Shown here one piece after another: positions 32,313 to 42,865 of a stretch of DNA of 64,000 bases. This stretch comes from Blastobasis lacticolella. Lineage: Eukaryota; Arthropoda; Insecta; Lepidoptera; Blastobasidae. The stretch covers positions 10,974,001 through 11,038,000 of the forward strand of contig LR990067.1 in NCBI GenBank assembly GCA_905147135.1. Reading direction: 5' to 3'. The translations under genes were made by a program, and so were the position numbers. The notes beneath the pieces were generated by a model, which saw only the letters and a list, made by a program, of their open reading frames with translations, was not told the DNA's origin and did no database searches. Each line of letters opens with the position of its first letter. Positions within the stretch are counted from its first letter, which is position 1.

Positions 32313-35132
32313 ATGGATCCTGAGTCAAAAGAATTGAAATGCACACTCGTTAGTTTCAACTGTAAAAGTGTCAAGAGATCAATTGACTCAGTAAGAGAAT
32401 TGTGTAAAACTGCGGATATAATCGCCCTGCAAGAAACTTGGCTGCGGCCGGACGAAATATCTTTCCTGAGCAGTGTAAACAACAGCTTTAGCTATGTCGG
32501 AACATCAGCGATCGATACGTCGGCAGGTATACTGCGCGGGCGACCGTATGGAGGTGTTGCGCTACTATGGAGAAGCAATCTGTTCCGAAATGTGTCTATT
32601 ATTCAATGCGATAACGCGCGAGTGTGTGCTATAAAAATAGTGACGAACAATAGGCCCATCGTTGTGGTGAGCGTTTACATGCCTACTGATGCGGCGGACA
32701 ACTTGTTGGAGTTTACGGACTGCCTCAGTACAGTGAGTGCTATAGTAAATGATTGCAGTGTCGAGTCTGTTTACGTGATGGGCGATTTTAATGCCCACCC
32801 GCACGAATTATTTTATAATGAACTTTTATGTTTTTGTTGTGAACAGAAATGGAACTGTGTGGATGTCGATCATCTAGGTTTGTTATCTGACACTTACACG
32901 TTTATAAGTGAGGCTCATAACTGTAAGAGATGGCTTGATCACTGCCTTGTTACACAGTCAGCCATTAGTTCGGTAGCAAAGGTTTATATTAAGTATGACG
33001 TATTATGGTCGGATCATTTTCCGCTTTTTGTTGAGTGTAACATGAGTGTATTGTCACAAAAATTACAACCGCCTCCACCAGCTCGCGATAGGTTAGTATG
33101 GGGAAATCCCACAAATGAAGAGATAGCAATATACAGTGGCGAGTGTCATGCTAGATTGAAAGTAGTGGAGTTCCCCGTGGAATTATCTGCGTGCGCGGAC
33201 CATTTTTGTGGCAATCGTGAGCATTGGTGTGTTATTGACAAATTGTATAGTGATATTGTGTTGGCTTTGACGGAATCCGCATCTATTGCTTTTGGTAGGA
33301 AGAAAGCAAGTAAACAAAAAATAGTCGGATGGAATAGGCATGTACGTGACGCGCACAGGGAGTCCAGATTGAATTTTGAAGTTTGGAAATTAAATGGGAA
33401 ACCTATGTATGGGGGCGTATATAACGACATGGTCTTAAGTAGGAAGATATTTAAGTCGAAACTCAAATGGTGCCAAGATCATGAAGACCAGATCAAAATG
33501 GACATGATCGCGGCGCAGCACGATAAGAAAGACTTTCGCGGTTTTTGGAAAAGTACCAGCAAACTAAATACTCGACCTGGCCTCCCTGTGAGTGTGGATG
33601 GGGAAAGTGACCCTAAACAAATTGCCGAGTTGTTTAAACAGCAGTTTGTTGTAAAGTCTTCCCTGGGGCCGGCGCTGGACGTGCAGTGTGCTGAAATACC
33701 AAGCGACCAAGCGGGAAACATTAGCTTTACAGCGAAGGATGTGCGCCACGGAATAAAATCAATGCGTAGAGGTAAATCCCCCGGGCATGACGGGCTAAGT
33801 ATAGAGCACCTCCAGCATGCCGGACCCCATATCTCCAGGGTTCTGTCAATGCTGTATACACTTTGCCTACGTCACTCATATCTCCCGTCGGATTTCACGA
33901 GATCTATTGTTGTGCCTGTAGTAAAGAACAAGACCGGAGATGTGTCTGACAAAGGAAACTACCGACCTATAACGCTGGCTACGGTGATCTCCAAGGTATT
34001 TGACAGCATGCTTAACCAACATCTCAACCAGTACTTAAAGTTGCATGATAACCAGTTTGGGTTTAGACCTGGACTCTCTACAGAGAGTGCAATACTGTCG
34101 TTAAAGCACTCTGTCAAATACTATACGAATCGAAATACACCGGTATTTGTCTGTTTCTTAGATTTGTCTAAGGCTTTTGACCTGGTTTCTTATGACAAAC
34201 TGTGGGAAAAACTTAAACAAACAAATGTCCCCCAGGAACTCATCAACATCTTTAGGTTCTGGTATGAGAACCAGGTCAACAGTGTGAAATGGGCAAACAC
34301 GTTCTCTGAACCGTACAGGCTGGAGTGTGGGGTGAGGCAAGGGGGGTTAAGCTCTCCTTCACTCTTCAGCCTGTACGTAAACGGATTGATTGAGGCGCTC
34401 AGCAGCGTGCGTGTTGGCTGCCATATCGACGGAGTTTGCGTCAACAACATTAGTTACGCGGATGACATGGCGCTGCTGAGCGCGTCAGTGTGCGGTATAA
34501 GAAAACTGCTGGGTATTTGTGAGTCGTACGCTGGTGTTCACGGTCTCAAGTATAATGTACTTAAGAGTCAGTACATGGTGTTTGAGGCTGGTCGGAGACG
34601 TCCCTCGGTGTATCCGCCTGTAACACTATATGGAGTACCCCTTACAAAGGTAGATAAATTCAAATATCTGGGTCATATAGTCACGAGCAGCCTCAAGGAC
34701 GATGCTGACATCGAACGGGAAAGGAGAGCGCTCTCCGTGAGAGCAAACATGATTGCTCGCAGGTTTGCACGCTGCTCAAATAGTGCGAAGGTGACGCTGT
34801 TTAAAGCTTTCTGCAGTTCTCTGTACACCTGCAGCCTGTGGGTGAGTCATACGCGGAGGGCGTTCGATTCTATTCGTATACAGTATAACAATGCACTGAG
34901 GGCGATGTTGAGGCTACCCCGTCACTGCAGTGCGTCCGGCATGTTCGCGGAGGCGCGCACGGACTGCTTCTACACCGTGATGCGCAAGCGGACCGCGGCG
35001 CTGGTAAGCAGAGTGCGGGCTAGCACCAACAGCGTTCTCGGCATGATAGCGGATAGAGTTGACTGTGTATTTATAAATAGATGCGGACACCTCCAGGTGG
35101 CTCGCAACAGGAACTATGTAATTTGTTACTAA
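32313..35132 (+). CDS. LINE endonuclease-reverse transcriptase, 939 aa, intact
   Basis: Polyprotein of a non-LTR retrotransposon, which nicks target DNA and copies its own RNA at the nick. The N-terminal endonuclease/exonuclease/phosphatase domain (about 10-245) shows LQETWL (39-44), GDFNAH (157-162), WLDH (207-210) and SDHFPL (233-238). The reverse transcriptase (about 470-790) shows SPGHDGLS (489-496), NYRPITL (549-555), QFGFRPGLST (581-590), FLDLSKAFD (615-623), GVRQGGLSSP (673-682) and the catalytic YADD (715-718). A C-terminal region of about 150 residues follows, with LPRHCSASGMF. No stops or frameshifts, so it is probably recent. It looks like the Jockey superfamily (CR1/Rex1 grade); the exact clade is uncertain. 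No ORF1 lies upstream, because the flank is SINE sequence. Confidence 0.93.
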   Translation: MDPESKELKCTLVSFNCKSVKRSIDSVRELCKTADIIALQETWLRPDEISFLSSVNNSFSYVGTSAIDTSAGILRGRPYGGVALLWRSNLFRNVSIIQCDNARVCAIKIVTNNRPIVVVSVYMPTDAADNLLEFTDCLSTVSAIVNDCSVESVYVMGDFNAHPHELFYNELLCFCCEQKWNCVDVDHLGLLSDTYTFISEAHNCKRWLDHCLVTQSAISSVAKVYIKYDVLWSDHFPLFVECNMSVLSQKLQPPPPARDRLVWGNPTNEEIAIYSGECHARLKVVEFPVELSACADHFCGNREHWCVIDKLYSDIVLALTESASIAFGRKKASKQKIVGWNRHVRDAHRESRLNFEVWKLNGKPMYGGVYNDMVLSRKIFKSKLKWCQDHEDQIKMDMIAAQHDKKDFRGFWKSTSKLNTRPGLPVSVDGESDPKQIAELFKQQFVVKSSLGPALDVQCAEIPSDQAGNISFTAKDVRHGIKSMRRGKSPGHDGLSIEHLQHAGPHISRVLSMLYTLCLRHSYLPSDFTRSIVVPVVKNKTGDVSDKGNYRPITLATVISKVFDSMLNQHLNQYLKLHDNQFGFRPGLSTESAILSLKHSVKYYTNRNTPVFVCFLDLSKAFDLVSYDKLWEKLKQTNVPQELINIFRFWYENQVNSVKWANTFSEPYRLECGVRQGGLSSPSLFSLYVNGLIEALSSVRVGCHIDGVCVNNISYADDMALLSASVCGIRKLLGICESYAGVHGLKYNVLKSQYMVFEAGRRRPSVYPPVTLYGVPLTKVDKFKYLGHIVTSSLKDDADIERERRALSVRANMIARRFARCSNSAKVTLFKAFCSSLYTCSLWVSHTRRAFDSIRIQYNNALRAMLRLPRHCSASGMFAEARTDCFYTVMRKRTAALVSRVRASTNSVLGMIADRVDCVFINRCGHLQVARNRNYVICY

Positions 35133-35207
35133 CATTAGTAAGTAAGGTGTGAAAATACTAACAAATTGAGTCACTGTTACTTGAATAAAGAAATAATAAT
35201 AAATAAT
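32313..35207 (+). mobile_element. LINE insertion, 2.9 kb, with (AAT)n tail
   Basis: The inserted body begins at or within a few bases of the ATG and ends in a short 3' UTR with ATAAAGAAATAATAATAAATAATAATAA. It splits a minus-strand family C SINE: the left flank ends ...ACATAAC and the right flank resumes with AACTCAGAAAATAG. A 4-5 bp TSD (TAAC/ATAAC) is possible but blends with the tail. Confidence 0.85.
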
Positions 35208-35312
35208 AATAACTCAGAAAATAGTTATTGGCACATGACCGTAGAGGGATTAGAACCCGGTACCTCTCGCTTACGAGTCGGATGCCTTTACCACTCAGCC
35301 ACCGACGCTCCG
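35208..35312 (-). repeat. Head of the nested family C SINE, right of the LINE
   Basis: Continues CTCAGAAAATAGTTATTGG..., then the tRNA-like head read on minus: GAGCGTCGGTGGCTGAGTGG, CTCGTAAGCGAGAGGTACCG. This shows the LINE entered a pre-existing SINE. Confidence 0.7.
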
Positions 35313-35522
35313 CGTCTTATTGGCGTATTGGCTGTGATATTGATGATAAAGATAATTTTATGATAGCTATAAAGGTGATGATCATGGTGAACTTCCACGA
35401 ATACAAATATTATTAGTGACAACATGTACATACTCCCATGTATCTACATACTACTTATCTAGTGGTAGGACTCTGTCATGCTTGAGAAGGCCACCTGGGC
35501 TAGTAACATCGCCTTATCTATT

Positions 35523-35546
35523 TCTGTCATACACACACACACACAC
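35523..35546 (+). repeat. (CA)n microsatellite
   Basis: ATACACACACACACACACA immediately before a family B element. Confidence 0.8.
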
Positions 35547-35775
35547 ATCACAGCCCATAACAATCCACTGCAGGACCTCGGGCCTCTCACACGAAAGGGG
35601 AGGTCATTGCCATAATCTCCACGCTTGGCAGGCGGGTTGGAGATCGCAGTGCAGTTGATGTGAATATACCCAGAAAGATGCTGCTGCCCATCTTTCGGAT
35701 TTGTCCCTTAGTCGCCTCTTACGACACCCACGGGAAGAGATGGGGTGGTGCTATTCTTTGAGGTGGCGGCACCAC
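35547..35775 (-). mobile_element. Family B, divergent subfamily
   Basis: Same 5' half as other B copies, but the other half has GATGTGAATATACCCAGAAA, CACGGGAAGAGATGGGGTGG and GGTGGCGGCACCACACACC. Confidence 0.65.
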
Positions 35776-35784
35776 ACACCACTC

Positions 35785-36040
35785 TTTTCTGTCGCACTCG
35801 GTTTCTGTCACCAAGCAACAATGCTTGCATTGTTGTGTTCCGGTTCGAAGGATAAGGTAGCCAGCGCAATTACAGACATGAGGCATTTCATCTTAGTCCT
35901 CACAGTGACAACGCACCTGCGGTTTTGCATTTTTGTTACCTGCAACCTAAATGTAAGAATCGTAGATGTTATGGGCGACAGTTACCACTGACCATCAGGT
36001 GGACTGTCTGCTCGCTTGTCACTGAGTAGCATAAAAAAAA
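35785..36040 (+). mobile_element. LINE 3' end (family J), sense
   Basis: CAAGCAACAATGCTTGCATT, GGATAAGGTAGCCAGCGCAA, GTAGATGTTATGGGCGACAG, ending GAGTAGCATAAAAAAAAATT (poly(A)). Confidence 0.65.
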
Positions 36041-36294
36041 ATTGGAAATTTAACAAACCCGGAGAAAACCACAAAGAAATGGTCCCTGACAAACAGAGGG
36101 ATTGTTTGTCGTGTCCGTCGCGGCCGGTGCAATAAAACACCCTGTATTGTTGTCCGGCAAACTTATAACACCCCTTGTGAGTGTTCAACGCAAACATACT
36201 GTAGAAGGGACCAATATCATTTTGAGAGAGATATTCTGAAGACTGGGAAAGTATCTCAACCTTACCAAATACCGTTGCCTGTTATATTAGAGTG

Positions 36295-36428
36295 TTACCT
36301 GATAGATATAATCTTGACGCTTTCGAGGCTAGAGTGAATAGGCTGTTTAGGAACAGGCATGCTCCATCTTCGGCCGCATCGTCACTTACCACCAGTCCAG
36401 ATAGCGGTCAAATGCCTTGCTAGTCTAA
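36295..36428 (+). repeat. LINE 3' end (family K)
   Basis: ATAATCTTGACGCTTTCGAG encodes YNLDAFEARVNRLF; followed by CGTCACTTACCACCAGTCC. Confidence 0.55.
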
Positions 36429-36710
36429 TATTTTTTTTTATGTCATACGGTAGGCAAACAAGCAAGCGGGCCACCTGATGGAAAGTGGTCACCACTGCCT
36501 ATAGACACTAGCAACACCGAGAGTATCGCTAATGCGTTGCCTACCTCTATAACACGTTGCTCTGGCAGCAAAAAGGCAAATGCCACTCCACTGCCAAAGC
36601 CACGGTTCCCCAAATCCCCACCCCATGGAGCACTGGAAACCTTACTCACCGGCAGAAACACAATACTATTTAAAAGAGTATTATTTAGCTGCGATATTCT
36701 GTAAGTCTAA
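36428..36710 (-). mobile_element. LINE 3' end (family E)
   Basis: TGTCATACGGTAGGCAAACA to GAGTATTATTTAGCTGCGAT; near identical to the intron 2 copy. Confidence 0.65.
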
Positions 36711-36889
36711 TATAATTTAAAATATATCCCGGGTATACATATTATTATAGATTAGTCACCATTTTCCATCAGGCGGCCCGCTTCCCTATTAGTCTAACGT
36801 ATGACATAATAAATCAGTTCTACCTAAACTAATAAACTCTATTCTACTTATTTACTTACATACTGCGCTGGCTTTGAGACCAAAATATA

Positions 36890-37105
36890 TATTACAAATG
36901 CGAAAGTTGTAAGGATGTATGTTTGGATCTGTTACTCCTTCACGTAAAATCTACTGATTTTGATAAAATTTGTCAGTAACATAGCTTATACTCCAGAATA
37001 GCACATAGGCTACAATTTATCCCGACATATAATATAGCTCCCGCGGGAACTGGTCTGGAATTTAACCGAATTTTACGCGGACGAAGTCGCCTGCAGAATC
37101 TAGTC
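36890..37105 (+). mobile_element. Lep1-type nonautonomous Helitron
   Basis: TATTACAAATGCGAAAGTTG start, CTCCTTCACGTAAAATCTAC, CCCGCGGGAACTGGTC, and terminus GCGGACGAAGTCGCCTGCAG then AATCTAGT. Only moderate divergence. Confidence 0.7.
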
Positions 37106-37369
37106 TATACGTCTGGAAAGCTAGTTTAAATGGATACAGGATATCGTATCAGGCAGTCGCTGCCGGCGACAGCCCAATTTGTGTATCAAGATGGTGGCTA
37201 CGCTTCGATGGAGATCAGACTGTGGCTGCGAGATGATACTAGTTTGGAGTTTTAGGGCCCATTTGGGCCTACCACATTTTTTGTATCTGTACTTGTGTTC
37301 TCTGGTGTGCAATAAAGAGCTTTGTATTTGTTTTGTAGTCTAAAGCCCGCCATAACTCTTTTGTGAGTT

Positions 37370-37770
37370 ATTTATTTATTTAAAACTTCATGCACATTAC
37401 AGTACAATGGCGGACTTAAAGCTACGTAGCTTTCTCTACCAGTCAACCAGAGAACAATCACCAAAAATTACAAGGCGGTGCTACAAAAGAAGATAAAAGA
37501 ACATAAAACAGACTAAAAGTAACATTAATTAAATAAGTATATCAAACATTCACAGACCGAAACTTATAGATAGTATAATAGGAGAGAGAAAGAGAGAGAG
37601 AGAGAGAACAAGGAACTGAGCATAACAAGCTACTGGCACACCCAACAACTACTGCCCAAACACTTAAAGAAAAAAAGGAAAAGAGAAAGACTAAGTAGGA
37701 AAATATATAAGGTTAGTTATGTATAGTGGAAGAGCATAAGTACATTACCGCCATTTCGTACTAAGCGTTT
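37370..37770 (-). repeat. LINE 3' end (family I), extended copy
   Basis: TTATTTATTTAAAACTTCAT, GGCGGACTTAAAGCTACGTA, CTCTACCAGTCAACCAGAGA; includes an (AG)n run at about 37583-37605. Confidence 0.5.
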
Positions 37771-37779
37771 TGCATCCAC

Positions 37780-37970
37780 TTTTCTTATGCGCACTGCAAA
37801 GGACTGGAACTCTCTGCCTGAGTCATTGTTCCCCGGTAAGTATAACCTTGGGGTCTTCACATCAAGAGTGAATAGGTATCTTCTAGGCACGCATGCTACA
37901 TCTTCGACTCATCGTCGCTTTCCATCAGGTGAGTTGAGGTCAAATGCAAGCCTATTGACAATATAAAAAA
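37780..37970 (+). repeat. LINE 3' end (family K)
   Basis: Encodes RTAKDWNSLPESLFPGKYNL and a SRVNRYLLGTHAT-type end; CATCAGGTGAGTTGAGGTCA follows. Confidence 0.6.
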
Positions 37971-38094
37971 AGTCAAGAAAGGTTTTCTTTGCAGTTAACA
38001 CAAAAGGTATATGGTGCATCTTTGGCCAAAACTAATTTGCTAAAAGGGAGCCTTATTCCGTTAGGCCTAAATGACTCGTCTTCAATTATATTAA

Positions 38095-38260
38095 ATTAAA
38101 TTTAAAAAAAAAAAAAAAAAATTGTTGTATTTATAAAAAATATTAATAAATTAATAATAATAAAAAAAAACATTAATTCATATTAAAAAATTAATTATAA
38201 TAACAAATAAAAAAAACTAATAAAAAAATAATAATAAAAAAAAATTATTCATGAATGTAA
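38095..38260. repeat. A/T low-complexity tract
   Basis: About 165 bases almost only A and T, with repeated AATAATAATAAAAAAAA. Confidence 0.8.
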
Positions 38261-38375
38261 TAAAATCCTTGCAACAACTGCAGAGCAATAAATTTAAGGT
38301 GGTCTTGCACTTTTGCTCTTGTATTGTACATTGATCGAACACTATACACACTACACTACACTACACTATACACAT

Positions 38376-38665
38376 ACTAACCGATGCTCTTACGGTGAGG
38401 AAAAACATCGTGATGAAACCTGCACATTCAGGCAACTGGATGTGTAACCGTGATCCAATCCGGTCAGCTTTAATAACCTAACCGACAGAAGAGTCACCAA
38501 GTTTACGTAAACTCGAATAATTTCTAACCCACTGAACCGATTTTAATGAAACAAAGCTTAGAACCAACTCGATTAAACTGGCTTTCAAATAGGAAAAGCA
38601 CTCCCTCTGTCCATCCGTTCGGGAGCTACAATTCCGACAGACACACATATACACACCTCTAGAGA
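38376..38665. repeat. Family C fragment (+) then family F (-)
   Basis: GATGCTCTTACGGTGAGGAA to GATCCAATCCGGTCAGC is C; 38500-38660 is F (CCACTGAACCGATTTTAATG, TCCATCCGTTCGGGAGCTAC). Confidence 0.55.
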
Positions 38666-38679
38666 TATTTTTTCTTTTT

Positions 38680-38930
38680 TTATACCACTAAGGTGGCAAA
38701 CAAGCTTGCGGCCTGCCTGATGGTGCGCAGTCACCGCAGCCTATGGCCGTTTGCGATACCAGGGGCGTCATCCACGCATTGGCGACCCCGTAAAAACCTT
38801 ACAACTCCTTTCTTGAAGAACTCGATGTTGTACTCTCCATGGAAAACCTCTCCAGGTAGTTCATTCCACAACCTAAGTGTGCGTGGGAGAAAGTTCCTTT
38901 GGAACCGCACAGTTCGCGACCAAGATACAG
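38680..38930 (-). mobile_element. LINE 3' end (family D), longest copy
   Basis: TATACCACTAAGGTGGCAAA, GCATTGGCGACCCCGTAAAA, TTGTACTCTCCATGGAAAAC, TTCATTCCACAACCTAAGTG. Confidence 0.65.
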
Positions 38931-39219
38931 AAAGTTACAGACACACACATTCTATACTTATAACACCCTTTTTTCGTCTTAGGTTTGATAAGAGGAACAA
39001 TTATTTCATACATTTGCTGCAGCAGCTGCTGCTGCGTGCAAGGCGGACACACCAAAGTTTTCAATGTACCAAAAACACCCTGTTCCTAATTAGGTGAAAA
39101 GCTCTAGTTTAACACGAGGGTAATCTTTTTATATGTGTCACTCAGTGTGTATTTATAGAAAAGGGGTAAAAATAACACATAAATACGCGGGTTATTTTAA
39201 AAATATCATATATTACAAG

Positions 39220-39390
39220 GTCTGTCTGGTATTGCCGGGCACGGTGCGGCCATTGTCGGCGTGGGGTGAATGCATCCCGGTCCTGGGATGGCACACCAGT
39301 CACTGTGTTTTCCTTCATACTTTGCTACCCCCGCCTTATTGACGATTAAAAGAGATATTTAATGTGCTAATCAATAAAGAAATTTAGAGT
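39220..39390 (+). repeat. LINE 3' end (family L)
   Basis: GTCTGTCTGGTATTGCCGGG, TGTGTTTTCCTTCATACTTT, GAGATATTTAATGTGCTAAT, CAATAAAGAAATTT. Confidence 0.6.
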
Positions 39391-39752
39391 TTGAGTTGGA
39401 GTTCCTAAACATCCCCAGCGCAAGGGGCTGTCTCTAGCTCCGATGGTGTGCAGTAGTTTATTCAGGGGGAGGTGCCCTGTATTGTGCCAACTACTGTCTT
39501 GAGTTAACTTCGTTTGAGATTTAGCAGTCTATTCCTTAGATTACGGGAGCTTTCGCTCACCACTAACTTAACTAACAGACTTAGACTTAGACTGCCTGCA
39601 TCCGGGTCTGATTTTCTAGCGCTTGTTGTGCTGGTCATGTGTATATTTGTTCACCCACCAGCGTAATGTATTGAAGGAAAGGGATAAAAAAATTGCTGAC
39701 AAACAAGAGGTGATATCCACCTGTGCATGAATGTTTTTAAGTGGTTCCAATC

Positions 39753-39821
39753 CCGGAGGTATTAGTGTTAAAAGAGACTCAAAAATATATGTTTTTGAAA
39801 GTATTTTATTAATACCTCCGG
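39753..39821. repeat. Stem-loop with 12-bp perfect arms
   Basis: CCGGAGGTATTA (39753-39764) pairs with TAATACCTCCGG (39810-39821). Confidence 0.75.
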
Positions 39822-41050
39822 CATAAATAAGATAGTTTCAAAAATATTTTTTGTTTATTTTTTGTCGTATATTTATTGACTATTTATTTTAAAAAATAGT
39901 GACTGCAATGCTTATAATATGAACGATGGTTTGAAATAAATGTTTATCTACAATTTATTTATTTATGTAGCTTCATTGGAAGTCGGTCAGGGGTGAAGCA
40001 TAGGGAGTCAATCTCGTATGCTTATTCGGGACATACAGACAGCATGCGTCAAAAAAAAAGCTTTTCTCTTCTGTCGAATAAAAAAAATAACAATTTTCTA
40101 CTGCAATCAATGATTTTGCAACACAATACGTTATGGTGACTAAGTCGATAGAGCAGCCATTTTGAATTTCATACATTTTCAGACTTGTGAAATTAAAATA
40201 ACCAACGGGCAAAAGTTCAACATCCATAGCTTAGATAGTGCTTCCAAAGTTCTCAACTACCGAAGTTTCGAATAAAGTGCTTCCAGAGTAGCCTCCCCTA
40301 CCCACCGACAGCCTATCACACATCTCGGCGGATACGTCGCGGGTCGAAACAAAAGACAAGCGCCCCAGCTTCGCCACAATGGAAGATGGAAATTGAATTT
40401 TCCAAGCATTGTTTTTGGTGCGGTCGGGTAAGATGCGGACTTGGGATGGGTGGGTGTCCTAGTTTATTTATTATTATTTTATTTTATTTTATTTGGAAGA
40501 CCAACAGCTATCCAACAACATCATAATAACAATCTTACGAAACAGAAAGCCAATTACAGGTCTTCGCTGATAGACTTTGGAATACAAATAAGAAAATCGG
40601 TTGATACACCTACACCGATAATAAATTGGACACTTATAACTAATACAGTAGTACCACAGTAGTACTACAACTAGTACACTACTACTAGTACTACTACAGT
40701 ATCTACATATTACACATAAACTAAATTTAAAACTATTTTACTATCAAACTATTACAATATTATACTAGTAGTTCAACAACCAAACATGCTCGCCCACTAT
40801 GTAACAAATTAAGAAATTATTAATATTTGAAAATTATTTGTCAAAAGCCCTCCGCGTTAACAGACGGTCGTCTGTGCTGCAATTTATCTAGTAATAATAA
40901 TAGAAATTATCACAGCCCATAACAGTCATCCCTATATTGTCGACATTCCACTTATAAGCACTCAGCGTTTTTCTAACTATTTTCTGTTGCGAACGGCAAG
41001 GGACTGGAACTTGCTGCCTGCACATGTTTTCCCTAAGCGCTCAAGGGGCT
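39822..41050. other. No recognised gene
   Basis: Spacer with (TTTTA)n near 40475-40497 and a GTAGTACTAC-rich patch at 40645-40700. Confidence 0.35.
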
Positions 41051-41054
41051 AATA

Positions 41055-41490
41055 TATAAGAGCATAATTAGACCTGTGATGCTTTACGGCAGCGAAACCT
41101 GGCTGGCGCTGACGAAGCACGTCCGCGAACTCCACGCCAACGAAATGAAAATGCTGCGGTGGATGTGTGGCGTTACGCGACTTGATCGAGTGCGTAACGA
41201 GTATATCCGTGGCAGCCTTGGCGTAAGAGATATTGCGGATAAGATCGAAGAGGCACAGCTGCGCTGGTATGGTCACGTGTTGCGCAAGCCCCAGGGATAC
41301 GTGGGAAATAGGTGTCTAAACCTGCCTGTATCAGGAAAGAGGTCCCGCGGGAGACCTAAGAAGCGATGGATTGACATCGCCGAGTCGGACGCGAGAGCCA
41401 ACGGCTTACGACGTGAGGATGCCGAAGACCGGGACAAGTGGAGAAAGCAAAGTAGGAAGGCGGACCCTGGCAGTAGCCGGGATTGACCGC
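41055..41490 (+). pseudogene. RTE-type LINE C-terminal fragment
   Basis: Reads MLYGSETWLALTKHVRELHA, NEMKMLRWMCGVTRLDRVRN, LRWYGHVLRKPQGYV, RGRPKKRWIDIAESD and RRKADPGSSRD. It is the thumb/C-terminal portion of an RTE-like endonuclease-reverse transcriptase with no stop for 136 codons, followed by GATGATGA-type tail sequence. 5' truncated. Confidence 0.78.
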
Positions 41491-41636
41491 TCAGACGATG
41501 ATGAGACTGTATCTGCACTTAACATCAGGTGAGATGGCATTCAGATATCCAACTATTTTATTTAACACTTTATTGTACATTAACAGTATAATTATCACAG
41601 AGAGATTATTTTCTATATAAAAAAGTCAAATGTAAG

Positions 41637-41846
41637 ACTAAGAGCCTCTCCCATTAAAGGGGATGTTATTGACACAATCTCCGCGCTTGGCAGGCGGGTT
41701 GGAGAGATAAATGTAACAATGGAAAACGCTGCTGCCCATTTTCCAGCCTACGGGGACTTGATCTTTAGCCTCGAAAGCGTTAGTCGCCTTGTACGACACC
41801 CACGAGTGTAAGGGGTTGGTGCTATTCGACTCTGCCGGACACCACA
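41637..41846 (-). mobile_element. Family B, tail truncated
   Basis: GAGCCTCTCCCATTAAAGGG, GGCAGGCGGGTTGGAGAGAT, CTGCCGGACACCACA. Confidence 0.65.
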
Positions 41847-42104
41847 AAACCATAATACCATAAAAATAATCTTTAATAATAAAAGTTGTCAGTGCTCAAA
41901 ATCGGTTGTGCTCTAGAGCGCAAGGGCTCAGGGTTCGCCTATTTTATTGTCAAAGGGAGGCACACCGACGGTCGTTCCACCTGATGGTGCGCGGCCACCG
42001 TCGTCCAGGACATCTGCAACCTAAGGAGAGCGGATGCGGTGCCGGCGTTTGTGGTACCTGTAGACATTTAATGTGTATTCATTAGAAACAATAAAAATTA
42101 CTTT

Positions 42105-42715
42105 ACTTACATAAGTGAAATTAAGGAGAACGTGCGTATTTAATATAAATACGATATACAATCTGTACAAACAACTAGCGCTATTCTTGGAAAAAGTCCT
42201 TATGTAGTTGGAATTAAAGTCTTTAATCACCTACCCGATAACATAAAGTCGTTGCACGGAAATAAATTTAAAGCAAAACTTAAAAAATGGTTGCTCGATA
42301 AAGCATTTTATAAATTAGAGGAATTTTGGATGTACAGAGATGTAAGTAATGATTAATGGAAATTGATTTATTTAAGTACTAATTTATTTTATTTGACATC
42401 TGAATTTAATGGGACATTATTATTTATTACTTATCCAATGATTTTATTTACAGTTTTGACATCTGAAATTACAATTTTGACATTTTGAATTTTTTATTTA
42501 TAAGACATTGTTACTTAATGTTTTAAATGATGGAGATAAATATGTATCTTGACATTAGATTGGAATATTGACATGTACATTAAATTTTATACAATTCTAA
42601 AAGTATTGTACGTCCGTAATGGACAAGCTGTTGGAACTACTTATGTAATAACATCTGCATACCTGTATACTTACACAGCTTAACAATAAAAACAATTCTA
42701 ATTCTAATAATCTTA
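42105..42715 (+). pseudogene. LINE C-terminus and 3' UTR (family H)
   Basis: Reads YVVGIKVFNHLPDNIKSLHG, NKFKAKLKKWLLDKAFYKLE, EFW, then a long 3' UTR ending GCTTAACAATAAAAACAATT. The last 120 bases match 20200-20312. Confidence 0.65.
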
Positions 42716-42865
42716 GTGTTCAAAGTGACAACGAAACTGCGGTTATGCATTTTTCTTGCCAGCAATCTAAATGTGTGTACCGTAGATGTTATGGGCGACA
42801 GTTGCCGCTTATTATCAAGTGGGCTGTCTGCCCGTTTATCACTGAGTAATAAATATATAACAGTA
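42715..42865 (+). repeat. LINE 3' end (family J)
   Basis: AGTGACAACGAAACTGCGGT, GTAGATGTTATGGGCGACAG, TATCACTGAGTAATAAATAT. Confidence 0.55.
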
